Shown here in pieces: positions 7,616 to 15,716 of a DNA stretch of 27,700 nucleotides (position 1 is its first letter; every line of letters starts with the position of its first letter). The notes beneath the pieces were generated by a model, which was not told the DNA's origin, searched no databases, and saw nothing but the letters and a program-made list of their open reading frames with translations. A program made the translations under genes and the position numbers. Source of the DNA: JAWVZH01 sp033722295 (lineage in GTDB: Bacteria > Bacteroidota > Bacteroidia > Chitinophagales > Saprospiraceae); contig JAWVZH010000021.1 in NCBI GenBank assembly GCA_033722295.1, positions 1-27,700 of the forward strand, in the 5' to 3' direction.

Positions 7616-9082
7616 ATGACATTATTCAAACAATTAGCAGGAGAAACACTGGTCTACGGAGTGAGTCATGTGTTGGGAAAGGTGCTCAACTATGTTCTCA
7701 TCGCCTTTTACCTTACCCGTAAACTGGCAGGTCTTCAATCGGAGTATGCCATCTATAACGAGCTCTATTTTTATGTGGCCATACTCATTATCATCCTTGG
7801 TTTGAGAATGGAAACCACCTTCTTCAGATTCGGCAGTGACGTTGAAGACTACAAGAAAGCATTTTCCAACGGTCTGGCCACGATGATGTCCACAGGTCTG
7901 TTATGGTTCATTCCGGCCTTTATATTCAGTGATCAGATCGCTGCTTTCTTAAGTTATCCCGACAAAGGCATCTATATCCGTATCCTTTCAGCGCTTGTTG
8001 CCATAGACCTGATCATCGCCATGCCGCTCGCGAGATACAGACTTGATCAGCGCCCGGTCAGGTTTGCATTACTCCAGACTGGAAGCATTATTCTCAATAT
8101 AGCTCTTGTGTTGTTCTTCCTTGAGATCTGCCCATATATGGGATGGACATTATGGCGGGCTGAGGACATCCTGATGTATGTATTTATCGGCAATCTCATC
8201 GCCAGGGTGATATTGCTGATCGTCCTTTTGCCAAATGTCGTCAAGCTGGGCTGGCATTTTGATGCCGGGATCTGGCGGAAAATGATATGGTATGCCTGGC
8301 CCTTGGTTCTTGTCGGACTGGCAGGAGTGATCAACCAGTCGAGTTACATCTTCTTGCAGAAATATTTCCTTTCAGACGATATTCTCCAGAACCTGACAAC
8401 GGGCGGCATCTATGCTGCGGCCGCCAAGATCGCCCTGCTGATGAACCTGTTCGTCATCGCCTACAACTTTGCCGCAGAACCCTTTTTCTTTAAACAAGCC
8501 CGCAGGAAAGATGCAACCTACATCTATGCTCAAATGGCTCAGGCCTTTTCGTGGATCGCTGCCCTTATCATGCTGGTTCTTCTCTTGTTCCTCGATCTCT
8601 TTGAGTACATAGTCGATGCCACTTATCGCGACACTATGTATGTTGTTCCCATCATTCTGGTTGGATACTACTTCTTAGGTCTGTATTACAATCTGGCCAT
8701 CTGGTATAAAGTGACGAACAAAACGATCTATGGTGCCCTCATCTCAACCATAGGCACAGCAGTTACCATCATTGTAAATCTATGGCTCTTGCCACATATC
8801 GGAGTCGTTGCTTCAGCCTACGCTGCACTGTGTTGCTACTTTGTCATGTCCTTGCTGTGCTTCGCAATCGGCAGAAATCATTTGAGAGTACCGTACGCGA
8901 TGTGGAAAATATTTTCCGGTCTGTTCCTTGTTATCTTCATTTATGTCGGTTTCAATGCGGTAGCTCCCGAATTATCGAAATGGATATCCTGGATAGTGAG
9001 ATTTGGTCTGTTGGGCTTGTTCTTCATGGTGTTCTGGATCACGGAACGAAAGAAAGTCGTCGAGTGGCTGCAGTACAAATAG
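7616..9082 (+). CDS. Polysaccharide/lipid-linked oligosaccharide flippase (Wzx/MurJ-like, MOP superfamily)
   Basis: The 488-residue protein is almost wholly membrane segments, roughly 12-14 hydrophobic helices separated by short charged loops. The N-terminus (ETLVYGVSHVLGKVLNYVLIAFYLTRKL) and the LRMETTFFRF motif in helix 2-3 fit the Bacteroidota polysaccharide biosynthesis protein group of the MOP flippase superfamily, as do NQSSYIFLQKYF and the C-terminal WITERKK tail. Such proteins move undecaprenyl- or polyprenyl-linked glycans, or other lipid-linked units, across the inner membrane. There are no glycosyltransferase or polymerase genes beside it, so the cargo cannot be inferred from context. 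The gene stands alone on the plus strand, and its stop lies 9 bp from the stop of the convergent small membrane protein gene, with no terminator hairpin between them. Confidence 0.8.
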   Translation: MTLFKQLAGETLVYGVSHVLGKVLNYVLIAFYLTRKLAGLQSEYAIYNELYFYVAILIIILGLRMETTFFRFGSDVEDYKKAFSNGLATMMSTGLLWFIPAFIFSDQIAAFLSYPDKGIYIRILSALVAIDLIIAMPLARYRLDQRPVRFALLQTGSIILNIALVLFFLEICPYMGWTLWRAEDILMYVFIGNLIARVILLIVLLPNVVKLGWHFDAGIWRKMIWYAWPLVLVGLAGVINQSSYIFLQKYFLSDDILQNLTTGGIYAAAAKIALLMNLFVIAYNFAAEPFFFKQARRKDATYIYAQMAQAFSWIAALIMLVLLLFLDLFEYIVDATYRDTMYVVPIILVGYYFLGLYYNLAIWYKVTNKTIYGALISTIGTAVTIIVNLWLLPHIGVVASAYAALCCYFVMSLLCFAIGRNHLRVPYAMWKIFSGLFLVIFIYVGFNAVAPELSKWISWIVRFGLLGLFFMVFWITERKKVVEWLQYK

Positions 9083-9091
9083 GCCCTCTTA

Positions 9092-9256
9092 TTACATGAA
9101 GTAAGTTTTGATCCAGCTGATGATATCGTAGCGATTCTTCCATAAAATGATGGCCACCGCTATAGTGGCAAAAATGAAAAATATCTTCAGATGTTTGGTG
9201 GACCGTTGATATTTCTCGCGCCGACTTCGGTATCTATGCCTTCCACTGTACGACAT
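9092..9256 (-). CDS. 54-residue single-helix membrane protein downstream of rsgA
   Basis: ATG at 9256 begins two bases after the rsgA stop (TGA-AA-ATG) and the frame runs to TAA at 9092. The product begins with a very basic stretch, MSYSGRHRYRSRREKYQRS, then one hydrophobic helix at about residues 25-39 (IFFIFATIAVAIILW), then a short tail KNRYDIISWIKTYFM. By the positive-inside rule the basic N-terminus is cytosolic. There is no signal cleavage site. I do not recognise a family. Support for a real gene comes from the near-zero spacing to rsgA, the coherent helix, and the fact that it fills the gap between rsgA and the convergent flippase gene almost exactly. The Arg/Lys-rich head could contact RNA, ribosomes or membrane phospholipid, but that is speculation. 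Confidence 0.65.
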   Translation of the reverse strand: MSYSGRHRYRSRREKYQRSTKHLKIFFIFATIAVAIILWKNRYDIISWIKTYFM

Positions 9257-9258
9257 TT

Positions 9259-10203
9259 TCAATAGTCTTTATGACGTTCCCAGTAATTTTGATCCTCTAT
9301 TTCCTCAACGATCTGCACGTAATTGTCATAACGCCATGGATGGATCTCTCCTTTTTCAACGGCTTCCTTGACGGCACAGCCGGGCTCATTCATATGAGTA
9401 CAGTTACTGAATCTGCATTCCTTGGAATACTTGAAGATCTCACGGAAGTTGTGCGCCACATCCATGGCTTCCAGATGATTGAATGACAACGTCTTCAGGC
9501 CGGGAGTATCTATGATCTCGGCCCCGAAGTCCAGTTCGAACATCTCGGCAAATGTCGTGGTATGCTGCCCTTTTCCACTGTAGTCCGATAATTCGGTCGT
9601 CTTTAACTCCAGTCCGGGTTGCAGAGCATTGATCAGAGTCGACTTGCCCACACCTGATTGTCCTCCGATCAGGGTTGTCTTATCTTTAAGAGCTTTTTTC
9701 ACCTCATCAATTCCTGTCCCTTCCATTGATGAAACCAACAATACCTCATAACCTATGTTCGTATATATCTTCTTTAGGTCATTGAAAAGGTCCATACCGC
9801 CTTCACCAAGGATATCCGCCTTGTTAAAAACTATGATCACTGGAATGTCATAGGGTTCAGTCATGACCAGAAAGCGATCTATAAATCCCGGCTTCAACAT
9901 TGGCTCGGCGATAGTGACCACCAGCATGGCCTGGTCGATGTTACTGGCCAGCAAATGCAAATGATGCTTTTTGCGGGGTGATTGACGGAGCACATAGTTT
10001 GTTCTTGGCTCTACCGATCTGATAATGCCTTTTTCTTCAGTGTCTTCCAGGTCAAAATCAACTATATCCCCAACCCCTATGGGATTGGTCAGCTTCAATC
10101 CTTCAAGCCGCATTTTACCTACCACTCGGCATTGGTACTTCTTACCTTCTTCGGTTTTGACCTCATACCAGCTTCCCGTCGATTTGACTACTTTTCCCTT
10201 CAT
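9259..10203 (-). CDS. rsgA: Ribosome small-subunit maturation GTPase RsgA
   Basis: The 314-residue protein shows the circularly permuted GTPase order typical of RsgA/YjeQ. An N-terminal OB-fold (1-70, VGDIVDFDL) is followed by G4 NKAD (127-130), G5-like VSSMEGTG (158-164), G1 GGQSGVGKST (180-189), the switch region GKGQHTTT (210-217) and G3 DTPG (232-235). A C-terminal zinc knuckle has Cys263, Cys268, His270 and Cys276. The family acts late in 30S assembly, hydrolysing GTP on the small subunit. It lies 11 bp after the GGGP synthase-like gene and 2 bp before the 54-residue protein, so the three probably share a transcript. No defect is visible. Confidence 0.96.
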   Translation of the reverse strand: MKGKVVKSTGSWYEVKTEEGKKYQCRVVGKMRLEGLKLTNPIGVGDIVDFDLEDTEEKGIIRSVEPRTNYVLRQSPRKKHHLHLLASNIDQAMLVVTIAEPMLKPGFIDRFLVMTEPYDIPVIIVFNKADILGEGGMDLFNDLKKIYTNIGYEVLLVSSMEGTGIDEVKKALKDKTTLIGGQSGVGKSTLINALQPGLELKTTELSDYSGKGQHTTTFAEMFELDFGAEIIDTPGLKTLSFNHLEAMDVAHNFREIFKYSKECRFSNCTHMNEPGCAVKEAVEKGEIHPWRYDNYVQIVEEIEDQNYWERHKDY

Positions 10204-10214
10204 CTCTTACTGTC

Positions 10215-10973
10215 TTAAATAGATACTTTGGCCTCCTTCAATGCCTGTGTCATTTCCAAAATAAGCGAAGGGTCTTTTTCTATGGCATTGCCTACAACGA
10301 TGAGATCTGCACCTGCCTTTGCCTTGCGATACACGACTTCAGCGGACTGTAATCCTCCCCCAACTATGAGAGGAATTCTTACAGAGGCTCTGACCTCCTG
10401 GATCATAGTTTCTGACACCGGTGTTTCCGCACCGCTTCCCGCATCCATAAATATGGCTGAATGGCCTATCATCTCTCCCGCCAGAGCAGTAGCAACAGCT
10501 ATATCTGTTTTCTCTGAAGGGATCGGAAGGGTGTGACTTATGTATTGCGCTGACGACGGCCTGCCGCCATCAATAAGCATATAACCTGTAGAGATGACCT
10601 CCAGACCTGCCTTTTTGATAGATGGGGCAGCAGAGACTTGTTGACCAATGAGATACTCCGGATTACGTCCCGAGATAAGATTCAAAAACAGAATGGCATC
10701 TGCCAACGGACAAACCTGAAGCATACTGCCGGGAAATAAAATAACAGGAATTTCTGATACGGACTTTATCCTTCGAATACAATCCTCGAGCCTGTCATTG
10801 ATGATCAGACTGCCGCCAATCAGGATATAATCCACGCCCTGGCCATCAGCCAGATTCATGATCTGCTCAAAATGACGGAGGTTGGAGTCATCAGGGTCGA
10901 TGAGAACAGCAAATTTCTTATCTCTGCGTTCATGGGCATTGACAAGGTCGTGTGCTATGGAATTTGCTGTCAT
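10215..10973 (-). CDS. Geranylgeranylglyceryl/heptaprenylglyceryl phosphate synthase-like protein
   Basis: The 252-residue protein is a TIM-barrel prenyltransferase of the GGGPS/PcrB family. Landmarks are LIDPDD (24-29), LIGGSL (51-56), FPGS (80-83), STGYMLIDGG (128-137), FMDAGSGAETPV (175-186), VGGGL (204-208) and VVGNAIE (226-232), which together form the prenyl-diphosphate and glycerol-1-phosphate sites. The family attaches a polyprenyl chain to sn-glycerol-1-phosphate, the first step of archaeal-type ether lipids; homologues are known in Firmicutes and Bacteroidota. Chain length and the fate of the product cannot be told from sequence. A polyprenyl diphosphate synthase, a possible source of its substrate, is encoded about 5 kb away on the other strand. 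It leads the run with rsgA; a TAnnTTTG box ends only four bases before the start codon. Confidence 0.88.
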   Translation of the reverse strand: MTANSIAHDLVNAHERRDKKFAVLIDPDDSNLRHFEQIMNLADGQGVDYILIGGSLIINDRLEDCIRRIKSVSEIPVILFPGSMLQVCPLADAILFLNLISGRNPEYLIGQQVSAAPSIKKAGLEVISTGYMLIDGGRPSSAQYISHTLPIPSEKTDIAVATALAGEMIGHSAIFMDAGSGAETPVSETMIQEVRASVRIPLIVGGGLQSAEVVYRKAKAGADLIVVGNAIEKDPSLILEMTQALKEAKVSI

Positions 10974-10977
10974 ATCA

Positions 10978-10985
10978 CAAAGGTA
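10978..10985 (-). promoter_or_regulatory. -7 box just before the GGGP synthase start
   Basis: The minus strand reads TACCTTTG, an exact match to TAnnTTTG, in the 42-bp gap after dsbD. Only four bases separate it from the ATG, so a transcript started here would be nearly leaderless. No -33 TTTG is seen at the usual spacing, so it may be a chance match. Confidence 0.35.
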
Positions 10986-11015
10986 ACCTTAATATCCCTG
11001 AACTTCTCTTGGGCC

Positions 11016-13565
11016 TCACTCATTCGTACTACGATAGACATCCAGGCCACAAGACAGGTATTCCGCGTAATCCTTGACACCTTCCTTATAACCTCGTGGT
11101 TTAGCCATGACCCGTTCATCGGGAGTCATCATGACATATAGTGGCTGACTGTTCTGCTCAAAATTGACGATCTGGAAATCTGCCCATTTATTACCCACAT
11201 TCCTCAGCTTCGTATCCCGGGTTTTGGAGAGAAGTACTTCTTCCAGCGGTTTTCGGTCATCGACATACAGGGAGATGAGTACATAGTCTTCGGCAATCTT
11301 GTTCCATACTTCATCACGCACCCAGATATGCTCTTCTGTCTTTCGACAATTCACACACCCATATCCTGTAAAGTCAAGCAGAACCGGTTTGTTGACCTCT
11401 CGGGCATACGCCATACCCTCATAATAATCTTTGAAGCAATCCAGGTTATTGGCACACTTGGAATAAGAACTGTACTTTGACTTGATCAATGGATCGAGTT
11501 CGGGCTCAGGAAGCAGATAATTATACTGGGTCGGAGGGGCCAGGCCACTCATCAATTTAAGTGAATCGTAGGATTTTATACGGTCGTTGTAGAAGAATCC
11601 GGTGGCCAGATATATCGTCAGGGCCAGAGAGCCCAGGGCAAACACCCATCTTGTAGGAGAAAGTTTCTTCAAAGGTGAATCATGCGGGAATCTTATAAAA
11701 CCGAACAGGTATAAAGTCATACCAAGGAAAATGATGAACCAAAGCCCCATGAATAGTTCATACTTCAATATACCCCAGTGCATGGTCATATCTGCTACGC
11801 TCAGAAACTTCAATGCCAGCGCCAGTTCCAGGAATCCCAGAACAACTTTTACGCTGTTCATCCAACTCCCGGATTTCGGAAGTGTATTCAAGAATGCCGG
11901 GAATGCCGCAAACAATCCAAACGGAATGGCCAGTGCCATTGAAAAGCCGAGCATGACCACAAATGGTCCCATTGACGATGTCGCAGACTGCACTATAGCT
12001 GATCCGATTATCGGTCCCGTACAGGAAAATGAAACTATGGCCAACGTGAATGCCATAAAGAAAATACCGATAAGACCTCCTTTGTCAGCCAGGCTGTCAC
12101 TTTTATTGGCCCAACTGCTTGGCAGGGTGATCTCGTAATACCCAAAAAAGGAGAAGGCGAACAAGACGAAGATGATGAAGAAGAGCGTATTGGCAATGGC
12201 ATTTGTGGAAAGCTCATTGAGAGCTGTGGCACCGAAGACTCCCGTAATAAGAAGGCCGATGCTCACATAGATGACGATGATGCTCACGCCATAGATCAGC
12301 GCATTCATCCAGCCTTTTCGCTTGGTGTCCTTAGTAAAAAAGGATACGGTCAGCGGTATCATCGGAAAGACACAAGGCGTCAATAGTGCAAGCAATCCCC
12401 CGGCAAATCCCAGTAGAAAGGTCAGCCAGTAATTGGTACCCCTTGCCACATCTTCCTCACCGCAATTACCAAGAGGTTCTGTATATGTTTCTTTTATGGA
12501 AGGCACAACCTGGTCGATCACATTACCCTGAAGCGCCCTGTCCTTGATATCTCCTCCAGACGGAGGAAGTGATCCTCTGTCTTTGCCCAGATAAAACTCA
12601 AAATCTACAAACTGAGGTGGCAAACATCTCTCATCGTCACATGTCATGTATTCCAAGGATCCTGAAACAGGATTGGAGTCATCCATCACCCTCACTTTCT
12701 GTGAAAAAGTGACCTTTTTCTTGAATTTGATGACGTTCATTTCAAAGATTTGATCGAAGCCTTCTACTCGTCCCTTTCCTTCCTCTTTGGTTTCTCCGAT
12801 CAATTGATAGTGATCACCTTCCGTGAAAATGAATGATGTAGGTATGGGACCACCTTCATCGATGTTCTGCGAATATATATACCAACCCGGATCCACTGTG
12901 GCGATCATCTTCAGCACGTAGGTATCCTCCTCAAGTTTTTCGTGCTCAAATGACCATTTAACCGGATCCAGTAATCCACTTTGCTCTGCTGATCCTACAT
13001 CTTCTTCGGTTTCTTCAATTGTTACGTCCCCTATTTCATTTGACGAAGAAGCGGTGTAGGCCACTTCTTCATTTTCTTCAGAGTTTTCAGCAGTAGCATT
13101 GGCGTCCGGACCGCCAGAATCCAGGTCTATCTCAAAATCGTAATCTGTCGGAGGCGTGCATTTTTCAAGATCACAGGCCATGAAATTTATATATCCTGTG
13201 ATCGGTTGACTTTTATCGACGATCTCAACTTTTTGAATAAAATCTACAGATTTGGAATATTTGGCTACGACGACATTATCGAAAAGCGGTTCGGGGCCTT
13301 CTTTTTTCTTCCCTTCTTCATTCGTTTTACCGATGAGCTTGAAGTGATCGCCTTTGTCAAAGTTGACGGTGGTTGGAATCGGTCCTTCAGGGTCTGAATC
13401 CTGGGAATACGTGGACCACCCTTCATCTATAGTGGCGTGGAATATTATTTCGTACTCATTGCCTCCAAGGTGGGTGGTTTCTGTCTCCCAGCTAACGGGG
13501 TTGTAGATCTGTCCAAAGAGCGAAGAAATCGACAGAGCCAGTGTGAACAGTAAAGAATACCTCAT
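11016..13565 (-). CDS. dsbD: Thiol:disulfide interchange protein DsbD with two N-terminal redox domains
   Basis: Starting at ATG 13565 gives 849 residues; a TTG 21 bases upstream is less likely. Residues 1-19 are a signal peptide. Two tandem homologous N-terminal domains follow, about 22-148 and 199-327. Both carry a PV.W start, D/E-GW..YSQ, GPIPT, a GDH..LIG segment, and a cysteine pair: C131-DLEK-C136-TPP and C309-DDER-C314-LPP, comparable to the CxnC(Y)PP pair of the DsbD alpha domain. They are joined by an acidic Glu/Ser-rich linker (150-198). The membrane domain (about 378-660, eight or nine helices) has Cys398 in TPCVFP and Cys515 in SFSCTGP. The thioredoxin-like C-terminus has GYGCVNC with Cys737 and Cys740. 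DsbD passes electrons from cytosolic thioredoxin to periplasmic proteins. Other cysteines (368, 704, 710, 839) are of unknown role. It is encoded 42 bp upstream of the GGGP synthase gene. Confidence 0.92.
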   Translation of the reverse strand: MRYSLLFTLALSISSLFGQIYNPVSWETETTHLGGNEYEIIFHATIDEGWSTYSQDSDPEGPIPTTVNFDKGDHFKLIGKTNEEGKKKEGPEPLFDNVVVAKYSKSVDFIQKVEIVDKSQPITGYINFMACDLEKCTPPTDYDFEIDLDSGGPDANATAENSEENEEVAYTASSSNEIGDVTIEETEEDVGSAEQSGLLDPVKWSFEHEKLEEDTYVLKMIATVDPGWYIYSQNIDEGGPIPTSFIFTEGDHYQLIGETKEEGKGRVEGFDQIFEMNVIKFKKKVTFSQKVRVMDDSNPVSGSLEYMTCDDERCLPPQFVDFEFYLGKDRGSLPPSGGDIKDRALQGNVIDQVVPSIKETYTEPLGNCGEEDVARGTNYWLTFLLGFAGGLLALLTPCVFPMIPLTVSFFTKDTKRKGWMNALIYGVSIIVIYVSIGLLITGVFGATALNELSTNAIANTLFFIIFVLFAFSFFGYYEITLPSSWANKSDSLADKGGLIGIFFMAFTLAIVSFSCTGPIIGSAIVQSATSSMGPFVVMLGFSMALAIPFGLFAAFPAFLNTLPKSGSWMNSVKVVLGFLELALALKFLSVADMTMHWGILKYELFMGLWFIIFLGMTLYLFGFIRFPHDSPLKKLSPTRWVFALGSLALTIYLATGFFYNDRIKSYDSLKLMSGLAPPTQYNYLLPEPELDPLIKSKYSSYSKCANNLDCFKDYYEGMAYAREVNKPVLLDFTGYGCVNCRKTEEHIWVRDEVWNKIAEDYVLISLYVDDRKPLEEVLLSKTRDTKLRNVGNKWADFQIVNFEQNSQPLYVMMTPDERVMAKPRGYKEGVKDYAEYLSCGLDVYRSTNE

Positions 13566-13583
13566 AATCCTATTTTGAGCACG

Positions 13584-13591
13584 CAAAATTA
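13584..13591 (-). promoter_or_regulatory. -7 box for dsbD
   Basis: The minus strand reads TAATTTTG, an exact TAnnTTTG, 18 bases ahead of the dsbD ATG in an otherwise non-coding region. No good -33 TTTG is visible at 19 bases. It is placed well to give a short leader. Confidence 0.5.
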
Positions 13592-13890
13592 ATAAATCTG
13601 GATGTTCATCCCACTAAGAGTAAGGAACTCAACAAAAGGATGGATATATCCGCAGAATGGTTTAACAAAATATTAACCGGGATTGGGAGATGTGCCGCTC
13701 GTCATGTGGCATGTATTGAGTGACAAGTGACATGGTTTACGGGCGCTTCTTTGCATTTGGTAATAGGTATTTGGTACATGCTATCAGGGTAGTCAGGTTG
13801 TCAGGTGCTCCGGACTGTCAAGCCTATAATGTCAGTGGAACTTAATCATCTCAATATCCTTACCGTACAGCACTGACCATCGATACACGA

Positions 13891-13918
13891 TAATCAATAA
13901 TCAATAATCAATAATCAA
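13891..13918. repeat. Tandem repeat, 4 x TAATCAA
   Basis: Four perfect copies of a 7-bp unit, TAATCAA, lie directly after the purQ stop codon (one base from it on the minus strand). The unit has no obvious dyad symmetry. It may be a simple slippage array. Confidence 0.85.
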
Positions 13919-13919
13919 T

Positions 13920-14627
13920 CTATGACCTCACAGCAGCTTTCAATAATATGGATTCGAACAGGCCTCGTCCATCAGTATTGCCCAATTCCTCTTCCGATGC
14001 CCGCTCAGGATGTGGCATCATTCCAAATACATTCCTCCCTTCATTCATAATACCTGCAATGTTGTCGATGGAGCCATTGACATTCGCCTCGTCACTCAAT
14101 TGACCATTGGCGTCACAGTATCTGAATAGGATCCTGTCATCGTTTTCCAGCGTATGCAGCGTTTCCTCATCACAGTAATACCGCCCTTCAGCATGCGCGA
14201 TCGGGATCTTGATGACCTCGCTTTTTTCGTATGCTGAAGTTACCCTCGACCCGGTGGTCTCTGTTCGAAGAAAAACATTGCGGCAGATAAATTGCTGATT
14301 ACGATTTCTTAACAAGGCACCCGGCAATAAGTGGGCCTCACACAACACCTGAAACCCGTTGCATATACCAAGCACATTGCCACCGCCCTGAGCAAATTCC
14401 TTCACACTCTTCATGATCGGCGAAAAACTGGCAACAGCGCCGGACCTCAAGTAGTCGCCGTATGAAAATCCACCAGGCAATATGATCCAATCCTCACTGT
14501 TGAAACTGTCGAGAGAGGTTTCCTTGTGCCAGACCTCAACGACTTCCTGCCCCATGACGGTTGACAGGACATGGATCATATCGTGATCGCAGTTTGAACC
14601 GGGAAAAATGACTACGCCGAACTTCAT
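13920..14627 (-). CDS. purQ: Phosphoribosylformylglycinamidine synthase, glutaminase subunit PurQ
   Basis: The 235-residue protein is a class I glutamine amidotransferase. It starts MKFGVVIFPGSNCDHD, has the oxyanion-loop segment PGGFSYGDYLRSGA (51-64), the nucleophile Cys89 in GICNGFQ, and the His206-Pro-Glu208 catalytic pair in MMPHPERA. It releases ammonia from glutamine for PurL in the fourth step of purine synthesis; the small PurQ type also needs PurS, and neither PurS nor PurL is in this window. The start at 14627 matches the family N-terminus; the longer upstream frame, reaching 14825, lies inside the neighbouring gene and lacks any family similarity. The ATG overlaps the stop of the DUF6427-like gene as ATGA, a sign of translational coupling. 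purD lies on the opposite strand, about 2 kb away. Confidence 0.95.
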   Translation of the reverse strand: MKFGVVIFPGSNCDHDMIHVLSTVMGQEVVEVWHKETSLDSFNSEDWIILPGGFSYGDYLRSGAVASFSPIMKSVKEFAQGGGNVLGICNGFQVLCEAHLLPGALLRNRNQQFICRNVFLRTETTGSRVTSAYEKSEVIKIPIAHAEGRYYCDEETLHTLENDDRILFRYCDANGQLSDEANVNGSIDNIAGIMNEGRNVFGMMPHPERASEEELGNTDGRGLFESILLKAAVRS

Positions 14628-15610
14628 ATGTAATATTGTTGAAAATGCAAATATAAGATACCTATGACGACTATGATATGTATGAACTCGGCAGCAAGCT
14701 TCATTTTCCATCCAGCGATCACCATGCCTAGTATTATTCCGAGGGGTATGCTCAACTGCAGAATGTCCTCGACCCATAGCGCAGGCACAAACCATAGGCC
14801 CGGAAGGGAAAGGAGCATCAGCCAATATATCAGCTTGATCTTCTTTTGCTCCTTGATGGATTGTTTGTTCTGTAATTTGTAAAAATTGAGCACCGCAATG
14901 ATTAAAAGGATATAAGTAACAATAAGGATCAACCCACTTCGAATACTGGAGAAGTCCAGCAATACCAACCAGTTTTTCAATCTGAAAACACCAAACAGAT
15001 CGAGGAATTGATTCATCTCGTCAAGAACATAATATAGACAACCTATAAGTATCATGACGGTCACAAAACCGGTCAGTGCCTGGCGCAGCTCCCTCATTGA
15101 GAAGTTCCGAAGTATAAGCATGGCGATAAGCATATAAATGATCAGCACGAGGTAGCCAGGAAAGAAAAACGCAGAAAAAGCGGCAAAAAAGCCCATGTTG
15201 AAAATGTTCTTCTGCGTATTGTACAACCTGATGATCTGAAAGCAATTGAGGAGGAACAACAGTAAAAATGTATTTGCGATCAGTATATCATGAACACCCC
15301 GGACGGCGGGCACAGCATTCATGAGAACGATATAGGTCAATCCGGGCAGTAAGGAGATCACACGACTCATCCGGTGTTGAATGACCAGGCGGTTGATCAT
15401 GGCAGCCTGGATAAAAAGCAAGAACGCCGCGAATATGACATTCCATACCGGATGACCATCCAGCCAGCTAAAGGTCAGTTCATATAAAGGAGAGTCGCCT
15501 TTAAAATGAATCTCTCTGTGAACAAAAAAGCCATCCACCGCCAGAAGTATGCTGTAAGGCAGCAATAGCAAGCTGTTGAAAAAATGATTTTTGCGGAATA
15601 ATTCTAGCAC
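14624..15610 (-). CDS. Polytopic inner-membrane protein, DUF6427-like
   Basis: The 328-residue protein consists mostly of about nine or ten hydrophobic helices. The start is taken as GTG at 15610, giving an N-terminus MLELFRKNHFFNSLLLLPYS, which resembles the short polar lead (MI..FR.N..) of the Bacteroidota DUF6427 membrane proteins; an earlier GTG at 15637 adds nine residues and cannot be excluded. No catalytic motif is visible. The aromatic-rich FFFPGYLVLIIYM and the Arg-rich loop RNFSMRELRQALTGF (near 165-180) also fit the family as I remember it. Function is unknown. It is coupled to purQ by a 4-bp ATGA overlap and is divergent from the polyprenyl synthase gene, with 106 bp between starts. 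The coupling is of interest because no metabolic link between the two is known to me. Confidence 0.72.
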   Translation of the reverse strand: MLELFRKNHFFNSLLLLPYSILLAVDGFFVHREIHFKGDSPLYELTFSWLDGHPVWNVIFAAFLLFIQAAMINRLVIQHRMSRVISLLPGLTYIVLMNAVPAVRGVHDILIANTFLLLFLLNCFQIIRLYNTQKNIFNMGFFAAFSAFFFPGYLVLIIYMLIAMLILRNFSMRELRQALTGFVTVMILIGCLYYVLDEMNQFLDLFGVFRLKNWLVLLDFSSIRSGLILIVTYILLIIAVLNFYKLQNKQSIKEQKKIKLIYWLMLLSLPGLWFVPALWVEDILQLSIPLGIILGMVIAGWKMKLAAEFIHIIVVIGILYLHFQQYYI

Positions 15611-15716
15611 GAAAAAGATATATCGATGACTCGGCACAAGTTAATGAATATTACAGGACAGCTCTCTATTCTCGAATACGACAAAATGCAGAAATTTATC
15701 ATCTTCACGGTTCCAA

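Larger units (their letters stand above)
13566..13919. other. Non-coding gap between purQ and dsbD
   Basis: No plausible gene fits in these 354 bp on either strand. The dsbD-proximal end has a promoter-like box; the purQ-proximal end has a short tandem repeat. The middle (about 13700-13830) is rich in imperfect short repetitions, such as two TATTTGGTA/ATTTGGTA-like units near 13758-13778 and several GTCAGG/TGTCA words, but I see no strong hairpin with a T-run to end purQ transcription. Confidence 0.6.

Noticed and set aside
13566..13586. TTG start adding seven residues to DsbD
   Set aside because: The ATG at 13565 gives a normal signal peptide and the TTG would overlap the promoter-like box.
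14628..14825. N-terminal extension of purQ by 66 codons
   Set aside because: The extension lies inside the DUF6427-like gene and lacks family similarity; the inner ATG begins exactly at the PurQ N-terminus.
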